From positions 282,973-346,972 of the forward strand of contig MEHQ01002721.1 in NCBI GenBank assembly GCA_008828725.1: 64,000 bases of DNA. Direction: 5' to 3'. A program made the position numbers and the translations under genes. The DNA is from Saccharina japonica. Taxonomy: Eukaryota; Sar; Phaeophyceae; Laminariales; Laminariaceae. The stretch's first letter is position 1; every line of letters begins with the position of its first letter. Of this stretch, positions 43,863 to 54,639 are shown one piece after another. The notes under the pieces are model-generated. The model searched no databases. It was not told the origin of the DNA and worked only from the letters and a program-made list of their open reading frames with translations.

Positions 43863-43976
43863 TCAACCTAGTCTGGCCTCCCTCTGCAGCACTTCGGGGT
43901 CGAACTTGATCAGGAACACCGTCTTGTCTCGCTGCCCCTCCTCCATCTCTACGTTGTGCGCCGATACCCGCGCCGG
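43863..43976 (-). CDS. Candidate terminal exon, unknown protein
   Basis: On the minus strand, acceptor CCGCCAG precedes PARVSAHNVEMEEGQRDKTV, which continues FLIKFDPEVLQREARLG and a TGA at 43865-43863. The sequence is GC-rich, charged and coding-like, and a long CT-rich tract lies upstream on the same strand. I did not find trustworthy upstream exons, so it could be a gene relic. No family recognised. Confidence 0.35.
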   Translation of the reverse strand, partial: PARVSAHNVEMEEGQRDKTVFLIKFDPEVLQREARLG

Positions 43977-44026
43977 CTGGCGGAGTTGGCGTCGTCGTTG
44001 CGGGAGGGAGATCGAGGAGGCCGTGG

Positions 44027-44101
44027 GGGAAAGGGGGGGGGGGAGGAGAGAGGGAGAGAGAGAGAGAGAGGGGAGAGAGAGAAGAGAGAGAGAGAGAGAC
44101 C
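44027..44101 (+). repeat. (GA)n/(G)n simple repeat
   Basis: A G run, then (GA)n with few interruptions; CT-rich on the minus strand upstream of the candidate exon at 43863-43976. Confidence 0.9.
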
Positions 44102-44855
44102 GTGAGCAGAGACAGTGACAGATGACCGAGCGGCTAGACGCATGCATCACTAGATCGAGAGAGTACGAGCATGGCACGTCGATGGGGTGCTAGCAAGGAT
44201 GTGCTGCGCTACGTAGTAGAGAAGGGAGAAGAGAGAGGTCTCGTCAGTCAGTAAGGGTAGTGAGCACCGAATCCCAGGTCCGCGGGAGAGATAGTGGAAT
44301 AGGAGGGAGAGGGCAGGGGGGGGGTCCTGTTAGACATGCCGCAGAACAACACGTACATGTGATATTTCTGACCACGTATGACACTTCTCAGCGGCATGAT
44401 TATCTTATAAACGCATGACAACAGCGCACCGAATAGGTTCACTGGACACACCCACACCCACACCCGACGGCGACAAGTCGGGGGGGAGTTGCAGGCGTGT
44501 TGGCGTTACTTATTAGGAAGAAAACGCCCCGTCTACAAGGGACCCCATTCATGTCCCCACACACACACACTGCGGTCGAGTTCCATCCAGGTCGAGCTTG
44601 GGTACAACCTCCCGAACGAAAACACGTGGCAAGCAAATGTGTTAATGGCACGTACGTAAGCACGGTAGCCAGCTATAAGAGATGCAAAACAGTAGCATGA
44701 AAAGGTCTGCTCGTTTATGACACGTAGCTAAGCTCTGCAACACGGCAGCACGGCAGCAATAGCAGCAAGCAGTGGAGCTCTACAGCAGCGCATAAAAAAA
44801 ATGTCATTTGCTGACTGATGCATTTGCAATATACATTTGAACTTGGTTTGAATAA
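44102..44855. other. Intergenic, no gene recognised
   Basis: Several overlapping short minus frames exist (44248-44663) but they are broken by repeats and show no family resemblance. Confidence 0.35.
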
Positions 44856-44859
44856 AAAA

Positions 44860-45740
44860 ATATTAAAAGAAAAGCTACGGAGACCTATGCCAATGGGAAA
44901 GCAAAGTTACCCTAAAAAGTTTGAATTCCTAAGATCCCCGCCAGATTTTTCCACAACAAGCTTGCTATGGGACCGATTCTTCAAACGGAATATTCCCAAC
45001 TTTTGGAAAAGCCCGAAAAAGGCAATTCTCAAGCCGATGTTGGGACAAGATCGGCTTGAGAAAAACTCAAGCCGATCTTAGTTCGAAGCGGCGAGATTCC
45101 GAGTCCTCGACAAACATGGATCGACAAAACCAACGACTGCGTCATGAATTCTGAACGCGGTGCGCTCGTTACGGGCTCCAACCCACCCTAGGGTCACCGT
45201 GTTCACACGATGGCCGGTGATATGTGCCGGGCGCTGGCGAGGCGTATGATAAACAGACAATTGGCCGCTGGTGTGCATAAAACAGATGACAAAAATTCTC
45301 CATCCGCCTCAAATGTAAAAAAATGGGTTTTTTTTCGGGTTTGGGAGAAGAGCGTAGGACGCCGCCGGCAATCTCTCGCCCCCTAGACCATGGATCCACC
45401 TTATACCTTCGAGGCCGTCATCGATACTCGTTGGTCTTGCCCGACCCGAAGCGGGTTGGCTGTGGGCTGAGTCTACGTCGAGATCGAAGGTCTATCGTCG
45501 CACGAGATTTTGATCGGGGTGTTGACGATTTGCAATGAGAGAAAGCAAATTGCGCCGCCTGCAGCCGTTAGAAAAAAAATAGGAAAAAATCAAACAATTT
45601 TTCCCCTTTTTTCCCACAGCGGCGGTACGAGCGGATCTTCAGCCTGAAAATTCCAGGCAAATATTTCAAAGATCGACTTCCAACTTTGCTTTCCCATTGG
45701 CATAGGTCTGAGATAGTTTTTTTTCTCGAATCTCATGTTT
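44860..45740. mobile_element. ~890-bp TIR element with a degraded internal coding-like part
   Basis: 'GAGACCTATGCCAATGGGAA' (about 44880) and 'TTCCCATTGGCATAGGTCTG' (about 45690-45711) are inverted ends and continue into AGCAAAGTT/AACTTTGCT. Inside, 'CTCAAGCCGAT' repeats form hairpins at 45029-45080. A GC-richer centre (45100-45540) has plus frames such as PPYTFEAVIDTRWSCP, cut by a stop. Non-autonomous DNA transposon carrying a captured or decayed fragment is my reading. Confidence 0.6.
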
Positions 45741-46194
45741 TCAAGCTGTGTGTGATGTATTATACCAGGTATCATACATACATACACCGAACGCATGAAC
45801 AACGAACAGGCTCTCCATATTCGTTGAAACGGCAAATAATTGATGCCAAATCATTTCATATTATAGCAATACACCGGAAGCTCCGCCAAGATACTAATGT
45901 GGACGTGGGTTGTGGGGAGCCTCTCCAACATTCCCTACGGGATTTTCCAGTTTCCAGAACTTGCAGCAGCAGCAGTGGCATGAGGGGATGGGGGGATGAA
46001 AATTACACAGAAGGCCTGTGTAATTCAATTTACGCAGACAGTCTATATAAAACCGAGTTCGAAAAAATGACCATGCGTGTTTCCGCTTTTTCAAACCTAT
46101 TTAGCCCTACTACTCGTAACCCTAATCGTAACCACGAGCCTGACCCCAAAGTCGATCCCAGCCTTGCCATTTATGTATGTGCAGCTTTCACACC

Positions 46195-46400
46195 CGCTTG
46201 ATGATATAGCTCTTCCAGAGCAAATATATCGTACAGATCATACAGATAATTCCCGGTTGATGATCTAGCTCTTCCAGAGCAAATATATCGTACAGATCAT
46301 ACAGATCATTCCCGGTTGATGATCTAGCTCTTCCAGAGCAGATAGATCGTACATATCACACATACAATTCCCGGTTGATGATCTAGCTCTTTCAGAGCAG
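46195..46400 (+). repeat. ~60-bp tandem repeat, four copies
   Basis: Unit: 'TTGATGATCTAGCTCTTCCA', 'GAGCAAATATATCGTACAGA', 'TCATACAGATAATTCCCGG'. The fourth unit is truncated and passes into (GATCTGTAT)n. Confidence 0.85.
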
Positions 46401-46690
46401 ATAGATCCATGATCCGTATGATCTGTATGATCTGTATGATCTGTATGATCTAGCTCATGTTACCGGGTGGGGAGCCCCATAATCTGCACCATCTACGTAC
46501 AGCAGGACATGTTTCCTGGGTTGGATGTGTACCGTGCAAATCCTGGGTTGGATCTGTACCATACAGATCCTGGACAGATCCTGGGTAGGATCTGTACCAT
46601 ACAGATCCTGGGTAGGATCTGTACCATACAGATCCTGCACAGCATCTCAAAACGGCAGGCTAGGATCTGGATGGTCTAGATCGCGATCGC
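46400..46690. repeat. GATC-rich tandem repeats
   Basis: 'GATCTGTAT' units (46409-46450) and, after a spacer, 'GGTAGGATCTGTACCATACA' units (46540-46640). The high density of GATC is shared with the 41.6- and 59.7-kb arrays. Confidence 0.8.
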
Positions 46691-46699
46691 GGTCTACCC

Positions 46700-46955
46700 G
46701 ACGTACATACGCGCGATCCAAGTATCCCACGCAGCTTGCAAAGATGAGTTTCGACGAAATCCTCCATCTCACAGCTGTGTGTGTGTGTGTTTTTGTTTTT
46801 TTTTCAATATATATCAACTGTTAGATTTCGTTCCCCTCAAAAACCCGTACGTATGATACGTATATACGTAGTTCGCGCGGTTCAAGTATCCCACGCAGCT
46901 TTTGCAAATATGGTTTTCCACGAAATCTTCGATCTCACAGCAGCTGTTGTTTTTA
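46700..46955 (+). repeat. Two CACAGCTGT/poly(T) family copies in tandem
   Basis: Copy 1 ends 'CTCACAGCTGTGTGTGTGTG' near 46785. Copy 2 (about 46850-46955) ends CTCACAGCAGCTGTTGTTTT. Both have GCGCG(A/G)T.CAAGTATCCC and 'TTTCGACGAAATC' or its variant. Confidence 0.75.
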
Positions 46956-47044
46956 TTTTGTATCTACTGCTGTCTATAAACATGCAGAGCAGTGGAAGCT
47001 TCAGAACGGAAAAAAAATAAAAATTAAAAAAAAATGGCCGTTTT

Positions 47045-47125
47045 TGTTTTTAGAACGTGACTTTCTGTGTCACGTAAAAATAAATTACACAAGACGTCGG
47101 CCATTGTCTTGTGTGTAATTTATCA
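47045..47125. repeat. Hairpin 'AAATTACACAAGAC'
   Basis: 'TAAATTACACAAGAC' and 'GTCTTGTGTGTAATTTA' surround a GTCGGCCATT loop; a second small hairpin 'GTGAC.TTCTGTGTCAC' lies just left. Confidence 0.7.
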
Positions 47126-47259
47126 TTTTTTTCCATGGCTGCCATTTCGGCTCGAACCCCGCTATCTTCGTGGCCCAAAAAAAAAAAAAAAAAAAAAAAG
47201 AAAAGCGTTGAAACTTTGCAAGCTGCGCAAACACCAGGAAGATCACAACCTACAGTTAT

Positions 47260-47375
47260 TACGGGAGGCCATAGTAAACACTAGTAAATAGGGATCCTAC
47301 GGTATACACAAAAACCAGTATATTTCCCTCTTCTTTACTTACACCATTTGGTCCTATTTACTATGGTCCTCCGTA
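47260..47375. mobile_element. TA-bounded MITE
   Basis: Left TTACGGGAGGCCATAGTAAA, right 'TTTACTATGGTCCTCCGTAA'. Flanking TA on both sides. Confidence 0.8.
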
Positions 47376-47844
47376 AATAGTCGATCCGTAAATAGTCGAT
47401 TCGGGCAGCAGCATCACAAGCTACAACAGTTAGTGAGATCATCTATACCTCAGCCGGCTGATGATAGGTAGCTTTCTGGAGGTTGGACACCGAGAGGTGA
47501 CGAGCGATCGGTCAGTGGCAGGGGAAGTATTTACCAGTCACAAGCCGAGGCATGGGTAGAGTCGGAGGGGTGGGGACTGGTCCGCGCGTGAGACGTTTGT
47601 TTCGCGCTTCTCTGCGCGCGAGTGCGCGCGTGCCGCTTGGTACGACAGCGGATCTTCGCGAACAAGCTCGGCTCGGGGTTTGTAGCCAATTTGATCGTTG
47701 AAGAAATGTTAAAAACGTTGATATAAAGAGCCATATGCATGTACCATACAGATGCTATATACTATACCGTGCAGAAATGCACAAAAAGGAGTTGTCCCAG
47801 ATACGGATCCCACTCAGCACACATGGTAAATATCATGCATGTTC

Positions 47845-47930
47845 ATATCATATCATATCATATCATATCATACCATATCATATCATATCATATCATATCA
47901 TATCATATCATATCATATCATATCATATGC
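47845..47930 (+). repeat. (TCATA)n pentanucleotide array
   Basis: About 17 near-perfect TCATA units with one TACCATA variant. Confidence 0.95.
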
Positions 47931-48344
47931 CAGGGTATGAGTTACGAGGAAAAATTCGATGTCACTCACAGCTGAGTTTTTTTTTTTTTTTTTCAAATCC
48001 GGGGTCTTAACTACTGTCCCGACAAATCAGAGATTGAAATGGGGAGAGCAGATCTGCCCGATGTGCTTTAGAGTTGCTTTTGGCCCTACACACCAGCCTT
48101 GTTTTTTTTTATCCGCATATATTTCGCTCGGTGTGCAGTACCGACCCTGGGACCAAAAACCGGGATACTTGCCCAGGCTAAATTACACACCGTAGCCGAA
48201 AAAGGGCGTGTTTCCCACAAATTTCAGTGTTAACGCCGCTCCCGAATGCATTGTTTTCCCGGAAATCAAAAGGTATGGTTTTGTTAATTTGCTGGGGCTG
48301 GTTCTTATGACAGAGCCGGTAGCGTTACTCTCGAGCCCGTTGAT

Positions 48345-48668
48345 AGTAGGTCGCCCCGGTGGGCTAGCAGGTAACCACGAAGCCTGTAAGCGTCAAGAAA
48401 GCGAGTTCGAGCCCCGCCGAGTGCATGCTCTTAGGCACTTTTTCTCGCAAAAAATATCTTGACTTCGTAGCAGAAAGCGCGAGAGCGTGAGTTAGCAAAA
48501 TTCGATGAAAGTCGACGAGCGTTGGGAAGGCTGAACCCTTTGCGCGATAAAAATGAAGGCAAGAACCGTAGTGGGGGAGGAGGGAGAGGAGCGTACTTTG
48601 TGACCCCGGATCTGAGTTACGACTAGGGACGGAGAGACGGAAGTGCGAAGATAATAAAAGGGATGGAA
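48345..48668 (+). mobile_element. tRNA-derived SINE, full length
   Basis: Head GGTCGCCCCGGTGGGCTAGC, B box GAGTTCGAGCCCCG, tail AAAAGGGATGGAAAA followed by A-rich sequence. Relative to the 26.5-kb copy, it has GCTACGAAGTCAAG (read inverted) for GCTAGTCAAG, a CGAA gain after TA. Confidence 0.85.
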
Positions 48669-48791
48669 AAAAAAAGAAAAAAAAAAATGCTCCCTTGCGT
48701 ACTGGTATACACTGCGGTGAACGTATATATATATATTCAACTTGTTTCGTTTTTCCTTCTCCCATGGAGACGCTTGTTTTTGCAACAGTAG

Positions 48792-49893
48792 TAGTGCCGG
48801 TCCCTTTATAGTGCCGGTATCACATGTGCCCGAGGCAACAATACCGGCACTATATATAGCGGAAACCGGCACAACTCCGCACACTACGTATCATACTGGT
48901 GAATATCACACGTGCTGAGCGATTTCACTCCGACGCCTGCTACGATAGATAGAGCTACGTATATAGCACTTTTTGGTCGAAAACGTTTCCGTAATACGGG
49001 GCTCCTTAACCCCAACTCGTCGAAATGCCACTTTTGTGAAGCAAAATCTATTTCGTTGTACGACCGTTAGGCGATGGGATTGTCCATCGGGTTATGTTAG
49101 GGTCTTAGTCCGTTGGGCTGCTGGTAAAAGGTTAACCAATCGCCTACCCGAACTAAGCCTTGTAACACTCTCCCCCCCTGGACCGGCGGGATATTCAGGA
49201 CAGACCGGATATACGGGTCGTCGTGTCAAAAGCCAATTGGCCTCGCGGATCCAATGTCATGGGGACCCAGAGAGAGTATTTTTCAGGTTCTTGACATGAG
49301 GAAATTCACTTTTCTTTAAAAAGTATTTTCATGGCGGAGGTGAGATTCGAACTCACGGCCAGCAACTCATGTCCTGCCGTCGTCGCCATATGTTAGGGTC
49401 TTAGTCCGTTGGGCTCGTACTGGTAAAAGGTTAACCAATCGCCTACCCGAACTAAGCCTTATAACACTGTGTTAAACGGATGAAACCCGTTTCTTGTCAT
49501 TATCAATGTTCTGTAGCGAATGCCCAGCCCCATGTTGACACTTGCTGCAGCGCCACAGCAGTTCAGTAGCATGTAGCCTACAGAGTTGCTCACCAGTACG
49601 ACAATGTCATCTTATACTCGTCGTAGCGGATAGGAACACGGCGGAGTCAATGCGTATCGTACCATAGGCAAAACCTTCCAGGTATCAGGTACAAGGTTAT
49701 GCCGGACAAAACACGTATCATAGCTCTTCTCGTTTCCTCCCAAATCTGTTTTTGAGTGGGGTATAGAGCTCCTGAAATGATCACCCTCAGAAAAAGCATG
49801 GTGCACCTGCATTCAGGCTACCGTAGCAGATGTCACCCCGCACTATAGAGGGCAGCCAGCACTACTCAACCGGCATTATATAGGGACCACTAC
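48792..49893. mobile_element. Possible larger element bounded by halves of the CCTATATAGTGCCGG MITE
   Basis: The left half (48792-48905) and right half (49833-49893) together match the compact element at 41363-41513. The ~930 bp between them hold direct repeats and tRNA-like sequence. It may be a MITE split by later insertions or a longer relative. Confidence 0.45.
49088..49465 (-). repeat. 62-bp direct repeats flanking a tRNA-like segment
   Basis: 'GGTCTTAGTCCGTTGGGCT' ... 'AAAAGGTTAACCAATCGCC' ... 'CCCGAACTAAGCC' occurs at 49096-49152 and 49393-49460. On the minus strand 'TAGGCGATTGGTTAACC' resembles an A box, and GTGAGTTCGAATCTCACC (about 49334-49352) is a T-arm/B box followed by CTCCGCCA. 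The acceptor ends do not pair, so it is not a normal tRNA gene; a SINE head or tRNA relic is likely. Confidence 0.5.
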
Positions 49894-50560
49894 TACTGCT
49901 GCATCCTGTTTAGTCACCAAGGGCTGGAATTCAGTGAAATTATCTATTTTCCTCGTCTTCGATTCATTTTCACGGACAACTTATATATCTACGATGGATT
50001 AATGCAATACTTTTTGGTTCGGGGGGGGGGGGGCGTTTTCCTGTCTGGATTACGTTGAACTGCTGCTTTCATCCCATGCGACACAGATACTACAGTAGTA
50101 TAAATTTAACGTGAGAACCATCGTCAGTGTATTTTTACGTCGAGGCTCCCGAAAAAAACGTTCGTAAGCAACAGCATCACGAAATTACGATATTCCTGTG
50201 AATCTTGCGCAGCCTGGCTTTTCTCACCAGTGCTCATTTTCTATACGTAATAGTATGCCATATAAATGCTGGCATTGTGTCAGTATACTGGTACTGCCTC
50301 AGTATACTGGCAGTATGCTCAGTACCCAACAAGCTGTTACGACATGCCTGGTACGCGCGTACGTACGGTGTCCTGATCTGTAATGTGCAGTGCTAGTTTT
50401 GGAAGCGGGGGTTGGAAGACGCCGCTCCAAGTATATATATTATAGCAAACAACGTCTGTGTTCGGTATCATAGGCGAACCACACAAAACGCTGGAACATC
50501 TGCTGCGAAGCGCTGTGGGCCCTCTTTCCAACATGCTCGGGGGATGTTTCCACAACTTGC
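49466..50560. other. Intergenic, no gene recognised
   Basis: Holds the MITE half at 49833-49893, a G run at about 50021-50032 and many TA-anchored micro-motifs (50280-50360). No coding support. Confidence 0.4.
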
Positions 50561-50985
50561 GGTGGCATAAAAAGGGGGCGGGGGGGGGGGGGGGGTCTAA
50601 ATGGCGCGCCCGCCCTGATGCATGGTACTCATGTCGTGCACGGCCGTAGTCATATGACCATAGACCCTCGCATCCCTATATGCAACGCTGGGACGGAGCA
50701 CGTTGGGTTTTCACCAACCAGGCAGACATTGCTTGCACCAAGCGCGAAGCGCCGTGAGGTATTGGGCGAGTCGCATGGAGGGTGAGCTGCATCCTACTTC
50801 ATATTCATGCATGGATGTAGTCGTATGACCATAGACCCTCGCATCCCTATATGCAACTCTGGGACGGAGCATGCCGGGTTTTCACCGACCATGCAGACAT
50901 TGCTTGCTTGCACCAAGCGCGAAGCGAAACGTGAGGTGTTCGGCGAGTCGCATCAAGGGTGAGCTGCATCCTACTACGAGACCGC
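50560..50985 (-). repeat. Two tandem full-length family A copies
   Basis: Copy 1 about 50600-50790 and copy 2 about 50805-50980. Each reads 'GGCCGTAGTCATATGACCAT' or 'GGATGTAGTCGTATGACCAT', 'CCTCGCATCCCTATATGCAA', 'GGGTTTTCACCGACC' (or CAACC), 'CACCAAGCGCGAAGCG' and 'GGGTGAGCTGCATCCTACT'. They define the full unit of about 175 bp. Confidence 0.8.
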
Positions 50986-51446
50986 TTGTGAGGCGGACTT
51001 ACATATAGACGACAGCTTCAATGGGTTCATTTGATTTCCGGTGTGGCCAATAGGGGTGGGTGTCTTTCATATCCATGCATGGCCGTAGTCGTATGACCAT
51101 AGACCCTCGCATCCCTACAATGCCGGGACGGAGCACGCTGGTAATCAGAAGCTACAATCGACCCACAAAACGTGTTCACGTAGAATCTGCCCTCTCCGGC
51201 AAAGTTCCTCAGATGTGCCCGAACAGGGGAGACGCATGCTACGATAGAGGTGTGCCATGCTCTTTTCTGGGGGTGGTAACTTGAGGAGCTCTACGTATAC
51301 CTCACCCAAAAACTGATTTTAGAGGAAACTAAAACTGCTGCAGAGGCATGATAAGATAGAGGTGCACTTTATATTGTTTTTGAGCTCCTTTCCTGATTTG
51401 AAGAGCTCATTTTTATTTCATTTTTAATTTATATTTATTTTTTTGT

Positions 51447-51765
51447 CCATCCCATTTATTATCTTTGCCCTTCCTTTTCTCTCTCCTTCCTAGTCGTAAC
51501 TCAGATCCGGGGTCACACAGTAGGCTCTTCTCCCTCCTCCCCCACTGCGGTGCTTGCCTTGCTTTTTGTCGCGAGAAGATTTCAGCACTTTCTTCCCTCG
51601 TCAACTTTCGTCGAATTGTGCTTACCCACGCTATAATGTGCGCTCTCGACAGTTGGTGTCTTTTTGAGAATAAAAATCTCCATACGAGGAGAATCGGACC
51701 CCCGACCTCCAACGCTAACAGTCTTCGTGGCTACCTGTTAGGCCCCCGGGGCGACCGGCCCAATA
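51447..51765 (-). mobile_element. tRNA-derived SINE, full length
   Basis: Reversed tail CCATCCCATTTATTATCTTT at the left; body 'CCTAGTCGTAACTCAGATCC'; head with 'CTAACAGTCTTCGTGGCTAC' and GGGGCGACC at the right. The second-copy equivalent is 55012-55330. Confidence 0.85.
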
Positions 51766-52023
51766 CTCGCCCATAAACGGACTTGTGCAAAAAATAGGAA
51801 AGGGTGATTTTAGAGGAAACTACAACTGCCGCAGAGGCATGCTACGATAGAGGTGCACCTTGTTTTTTTTCTTGAGCTCCTGATTTGAAGAGCTCAATAC
51901 TCGCCCATAAACGGACTTTGTGCAAAAAAATAGGAAAGGGAAACCCAACGAACCGACCCCCTGTTTTTTTTGTACACAGCAGGTGGTATTGCCAAACAAG
52001 AATGGCAGTCCGATGATTTTGGG

Positions 52024-52114
52024 TTACTAACCCCTTAAGAACCGGTCCCCCGTTTTTGGGGACAAACTACTTGGAATTAGTGTGGGATAATTTTTTCAGT
52101 TCTGAATGGGTTAA
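52024..52114. mobile_element. piggyBac-type MITE
   Basis: 'CTAACCCCTTAAGAACCGGT' ... 'CTACTTGGAATTAGTGTGGG' ... 'TTCTGAATGGGTTAA'. Equivalent copy at 55589-55679. Confidence 0.75.
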
Positions 52115-52225
52115 GGATCCCCGTCATTCAGAAAAAAAAAAAAAAAACGAAAAAAACGAAAAGTGCTACGAGTACCTCTATCGTTGCGGCGCCACTGCAT
52201 ACTAGACGAGCAATCCCATGGCCTA

Positions 52226-52424
52226 AGGGCCCGTATTAACGAGTATGAAATAAATTCAATTTGGAAAAAAATAAATTCAAATTCGCTTTTCATTGGTCAA
52301 CACACGCACCAGCACCCCCCCAAGATCCTAATATTTGGTGCTGGTGCGCGTGTTGACCAATGAAAAGCGGATTTTTTTTTTTTTTTCCAAATTGATTCTT
52401 TTTTCTTCGTTAAAACGGGCCCTA
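52226..52424. mobile_element. Perfect-hairpin MITE, ~198 bp
   Basis: Ends AGGGCCCGT.TTAACGA and inverted TCGTTAAAACGGGCCCT; inner arms 'GGTCAACACACGCACCAGCA' and 'TGCTGGTGCGCGTGTTGACC' around 'CCAAGATCCTAATATT'. The left arm has ACGAGTATGAAAT where the inverted right arm reads ACGAAGAAAAAAG. The equivalent copy is 55792-55989, and another starts at 63957 and runs off the window. Confidence 0.85.
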
Positions 52425-52486
52425 AGTAAGTAGCAAAATGAAAACAAACGCAACACAACAATGAAATTTCCGACGAATTTTGGTTA

Positions 52487-53047
52487 TTAACCCCTTAAGA
52501 ACTAACTGGTCCCACGTATTTGGGGACAAACTACTTGGAATTAGTGTGGGATTTTTTTTCAGTTTCTGAAAGGGTTAAGGAGCGCCCCCGTCGATCAGAA
52601 ATCGTTTCAGCCGAAAAAAAGGTACCAAAAAAAAGGTACAGTTTAGTACCTTTATCGTGCAAGTGTCAGGAAACAGACCCTTTCCAAGCGCAACGACGAC
52701 CAGGTGGCACACCGACCAAGCACGGCCTCTGGTTACGACGATCAGGTGGCACACCGACCAAGCACGCCTCCGGTTAGGGTGTTTATAGCGTTAACCCTTT
52801 CAGTACTGCACTGCACATAACCATGCATTTGAGTCTAATTCCAAGTAATCTGTCCCCGAATCGGGAGTGCAGTCCTAAACGGGTTACAAGAGTCCCAGGA
52901 CACCCAGGCGGCACACCGACCAAGCATGCCTCTGCTCAGGGTGTTTATACGAGCGTTAACCCCTTAGGAACTAGTCCCACATATTTTGGGGACAAACTAC
53001 TTGGAATTAGTGTGGGATATATGCCTTTCAATTCTGCAATGGGTTAA
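52487..53047. mobile_element. Three piggyBac-type MITEs and a GGCACACCGACC tandem repeat
   Basis: MITEs at 52487-52578, 52791-52887 and 52956-53047. Between them 'CAGGTGGCACACCGACCAAG' occurs at about 52701, 52745 and 52904 (as CAGGCGGCAC). One repeat reads GTTTATAGCGTTAACCC and its partner GTTTATACGAGCGTTAACCCC, a CGA gain after TA. This stretch is absent from the second copy. Confidence 0.75.
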
Positions 53048-53485
53048 TATAATAGTCCCAGGTTGTGACGCACGCTATCTTAAGGTAGAGGCGCACCATT
53101 TTGTTTCTGAGGGGGGTGACTTGAGGAGCCTCTTATACCTGCAGTAGTCTAAAAACTGATTTTAGAGGGGGGGGGGGGGAGGTGCTACCCCCGATGAGTA
53201 AGAATTCCAATGGCCTACGTAGCTATAATATATACCGTATATCACGAAAAATATTGCAACAAAAATAATGAAAGACCCGACGATTTTGAGTTAAGAAGAC
53301 CGATCATCGATCATTCAGAAAACGTTTCAGCCAAAAAAAGGTATACCATATACCTCTATCGCGGCACGCGTCTTGGGGGTGGTGGCCGCCGTCATAGCCA
53401 AAGCCGAAAAAAATAAGCTCACCGTCGGGAACGAATAAGGCCTTACAGCTTCGTGACAAAAACGCCTCGTTCGTTGGAAACTGCG

Positions 53486-53590
53486 TCATTTCAGTCGGGC
53501 ACGTCTGAGGAAGTTCTCGCCCGAACGGGCAGATTTATTATTTCAGTCGGGCACGTCTGAGGAAGCTCTCGCCCGAACGGGCAGATTTAC
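53486..53590. repeat. 50-bp tandem repeat with GCCCGAACGGGC palindrome
   Basis: 'ATTTCAGTCGGGCACGTCTG' starts two units that both end 'CGCCCGAACGGGCAGATTTA'. Equivalent at 57119-57223. Confidence 0.85.
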
Positions 53591-53682
53591 GCCAGCTGCA
53601 AAAAAAACACACACACACAGGCATCCCCCCTATTATGTTTGCACGCCGTAACTGGTTCCGATCATTACGTAATAGTGGAAAT

Positions 53683-53747
53683 TGACCCCCCTCTAATTCC
53701 AAGTATTTCGTCCCCTAAGATGGGGGTGCAGTTCTGAACGGGTGAAG
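53683..53747. mobile_element. piggyBac-type MITE fragment
   Basis: 'GACCCCCCTCTAATTCCAAG' ... 'GGGGGTGCAGTTCTGAACGG'. Equivalent at 57316-57380. Confidence 0.6.
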
Positions 53748-53999
53748 TGATGTCGCGCGCTCATGTACCCCTCCCTGCTGCTGCTGCTACTGCTGCAGCA
53801 CACAAACCGGCCATCAATCCATTAACGTGTCGTCTGCCACAGCAAGCACCGGACACCTACATACAGCAACAAGAAAAAAAGGAAAGCCGGTCTGGCTGGT
53901 CCGGGCTGGGTTTTTTCTTATTATTATGCTGTATGAGAACGGGTGCGTTCGTTCAACAGTAAACTTCAGTATAAACGAGTCCATAATTTCATATTTACA

Positions 54000-54212
54000 G
54001 GAGGACCATAGTACATATAATATAACCAAATATTGTTAGTAAAAATAGTTAAATATAAAGGTTATTGTGTGTGTACAGGGGGACCATAGTACATATATAT
54101 ATATAACCACATATTGTTATTAAATAGTAAACATAGGTAAATATGAAGGTTATTGTGTGTGTGTACCGTAGGTTCTATTTACTAGCATTTACTATGGTCC
54201 CCCGTAATAGCT
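54000..54212. mobile_element. TA-bounded MITE with duplicated interior
   Basis: 'GGAGGACCATAGTACATATA' and 'GGGGGACCATAGTACATATA' give two left halves; the right end is 'ATTTACTATGGTCCCCCGTA'. The second copy (57633-57832) lacks TTAAATA after a TA at 54118 and has shorter TA/GT runs. Confidence 0.7.
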
Positions 54213-54473
54213 TCCTGTCCGTCTCAGCCTGCCTTTCTCACAGCTCGTTTTCTTCATATTCATACATATATATGTATATATATATCATACGTGTCCTGTA
54301 CGTACTGCTGCTACAAACAGACGTCACCACGTCGAACGGATCATGATCCGCCTGATCTACGATTACTATTAATAGAGGGTCGTACAGGTCAGTGGGTTGG
54401 GACCGTACAGGATACGCTTACCTGGTATAATGAAAAAAAAAACAACAACAACAAGAGCTAGAACAACAACAAC

Positions 54474-54474
54474 N
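54474..54474. other. Single undetermined base at a duplication edge
   Basis: One n in an AAC-rich context where the sequence leaves U2. Two other lone n bases occur at 14240 and 56810; together they suggest contig joins. Confidence 0.7.
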
Positions 54475-54639
54475 GCGCTGGCAAGACGCCCGCAGCCCAT
54501 GCCGAGCACGCACCCCCCCTTTTTGTTTTTTTTTGGGGGCGTTCTTGGGCCTAACGGGGCCACGGCGCACGAGGGGGCGAAACAATCCCCCCTTTTGACT
54601 ACAAGGTGGGGGAGGGGGGTGGGGGGGTGTACTCATGTC

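Larger units (their letters stand above)
51075..54471. repeat. Duplicated block, first copy (U1 51075-52423 and U2 53190-54471)
   Basis: U1 recurs at 54640-55989 (offset 3565) and U2 at 56811-58078 (offset 3633, then 3620). The sequence between U1 and U2 differs completely between copies. Near-identity of U1 and U2 means a recent duplication or two haplotypes. Single n bases at 54474 and 56810 lie exactly at the edges of the second segment. Confidence 0.85.

Noticed and set aside
44248..44663. Overlapping minus-strand frames upstream of the 43.9-kb candidate exon
   Set aside because: They contain repeat-derived and low-complexity segments, and I could not find phase-compatible splice sites linking them to the candidate exon.
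47845..47930. TCATA array as CRISPR or structured RNA
   Set aside because: A plain pentanucleotide tandem repeat without spacers.
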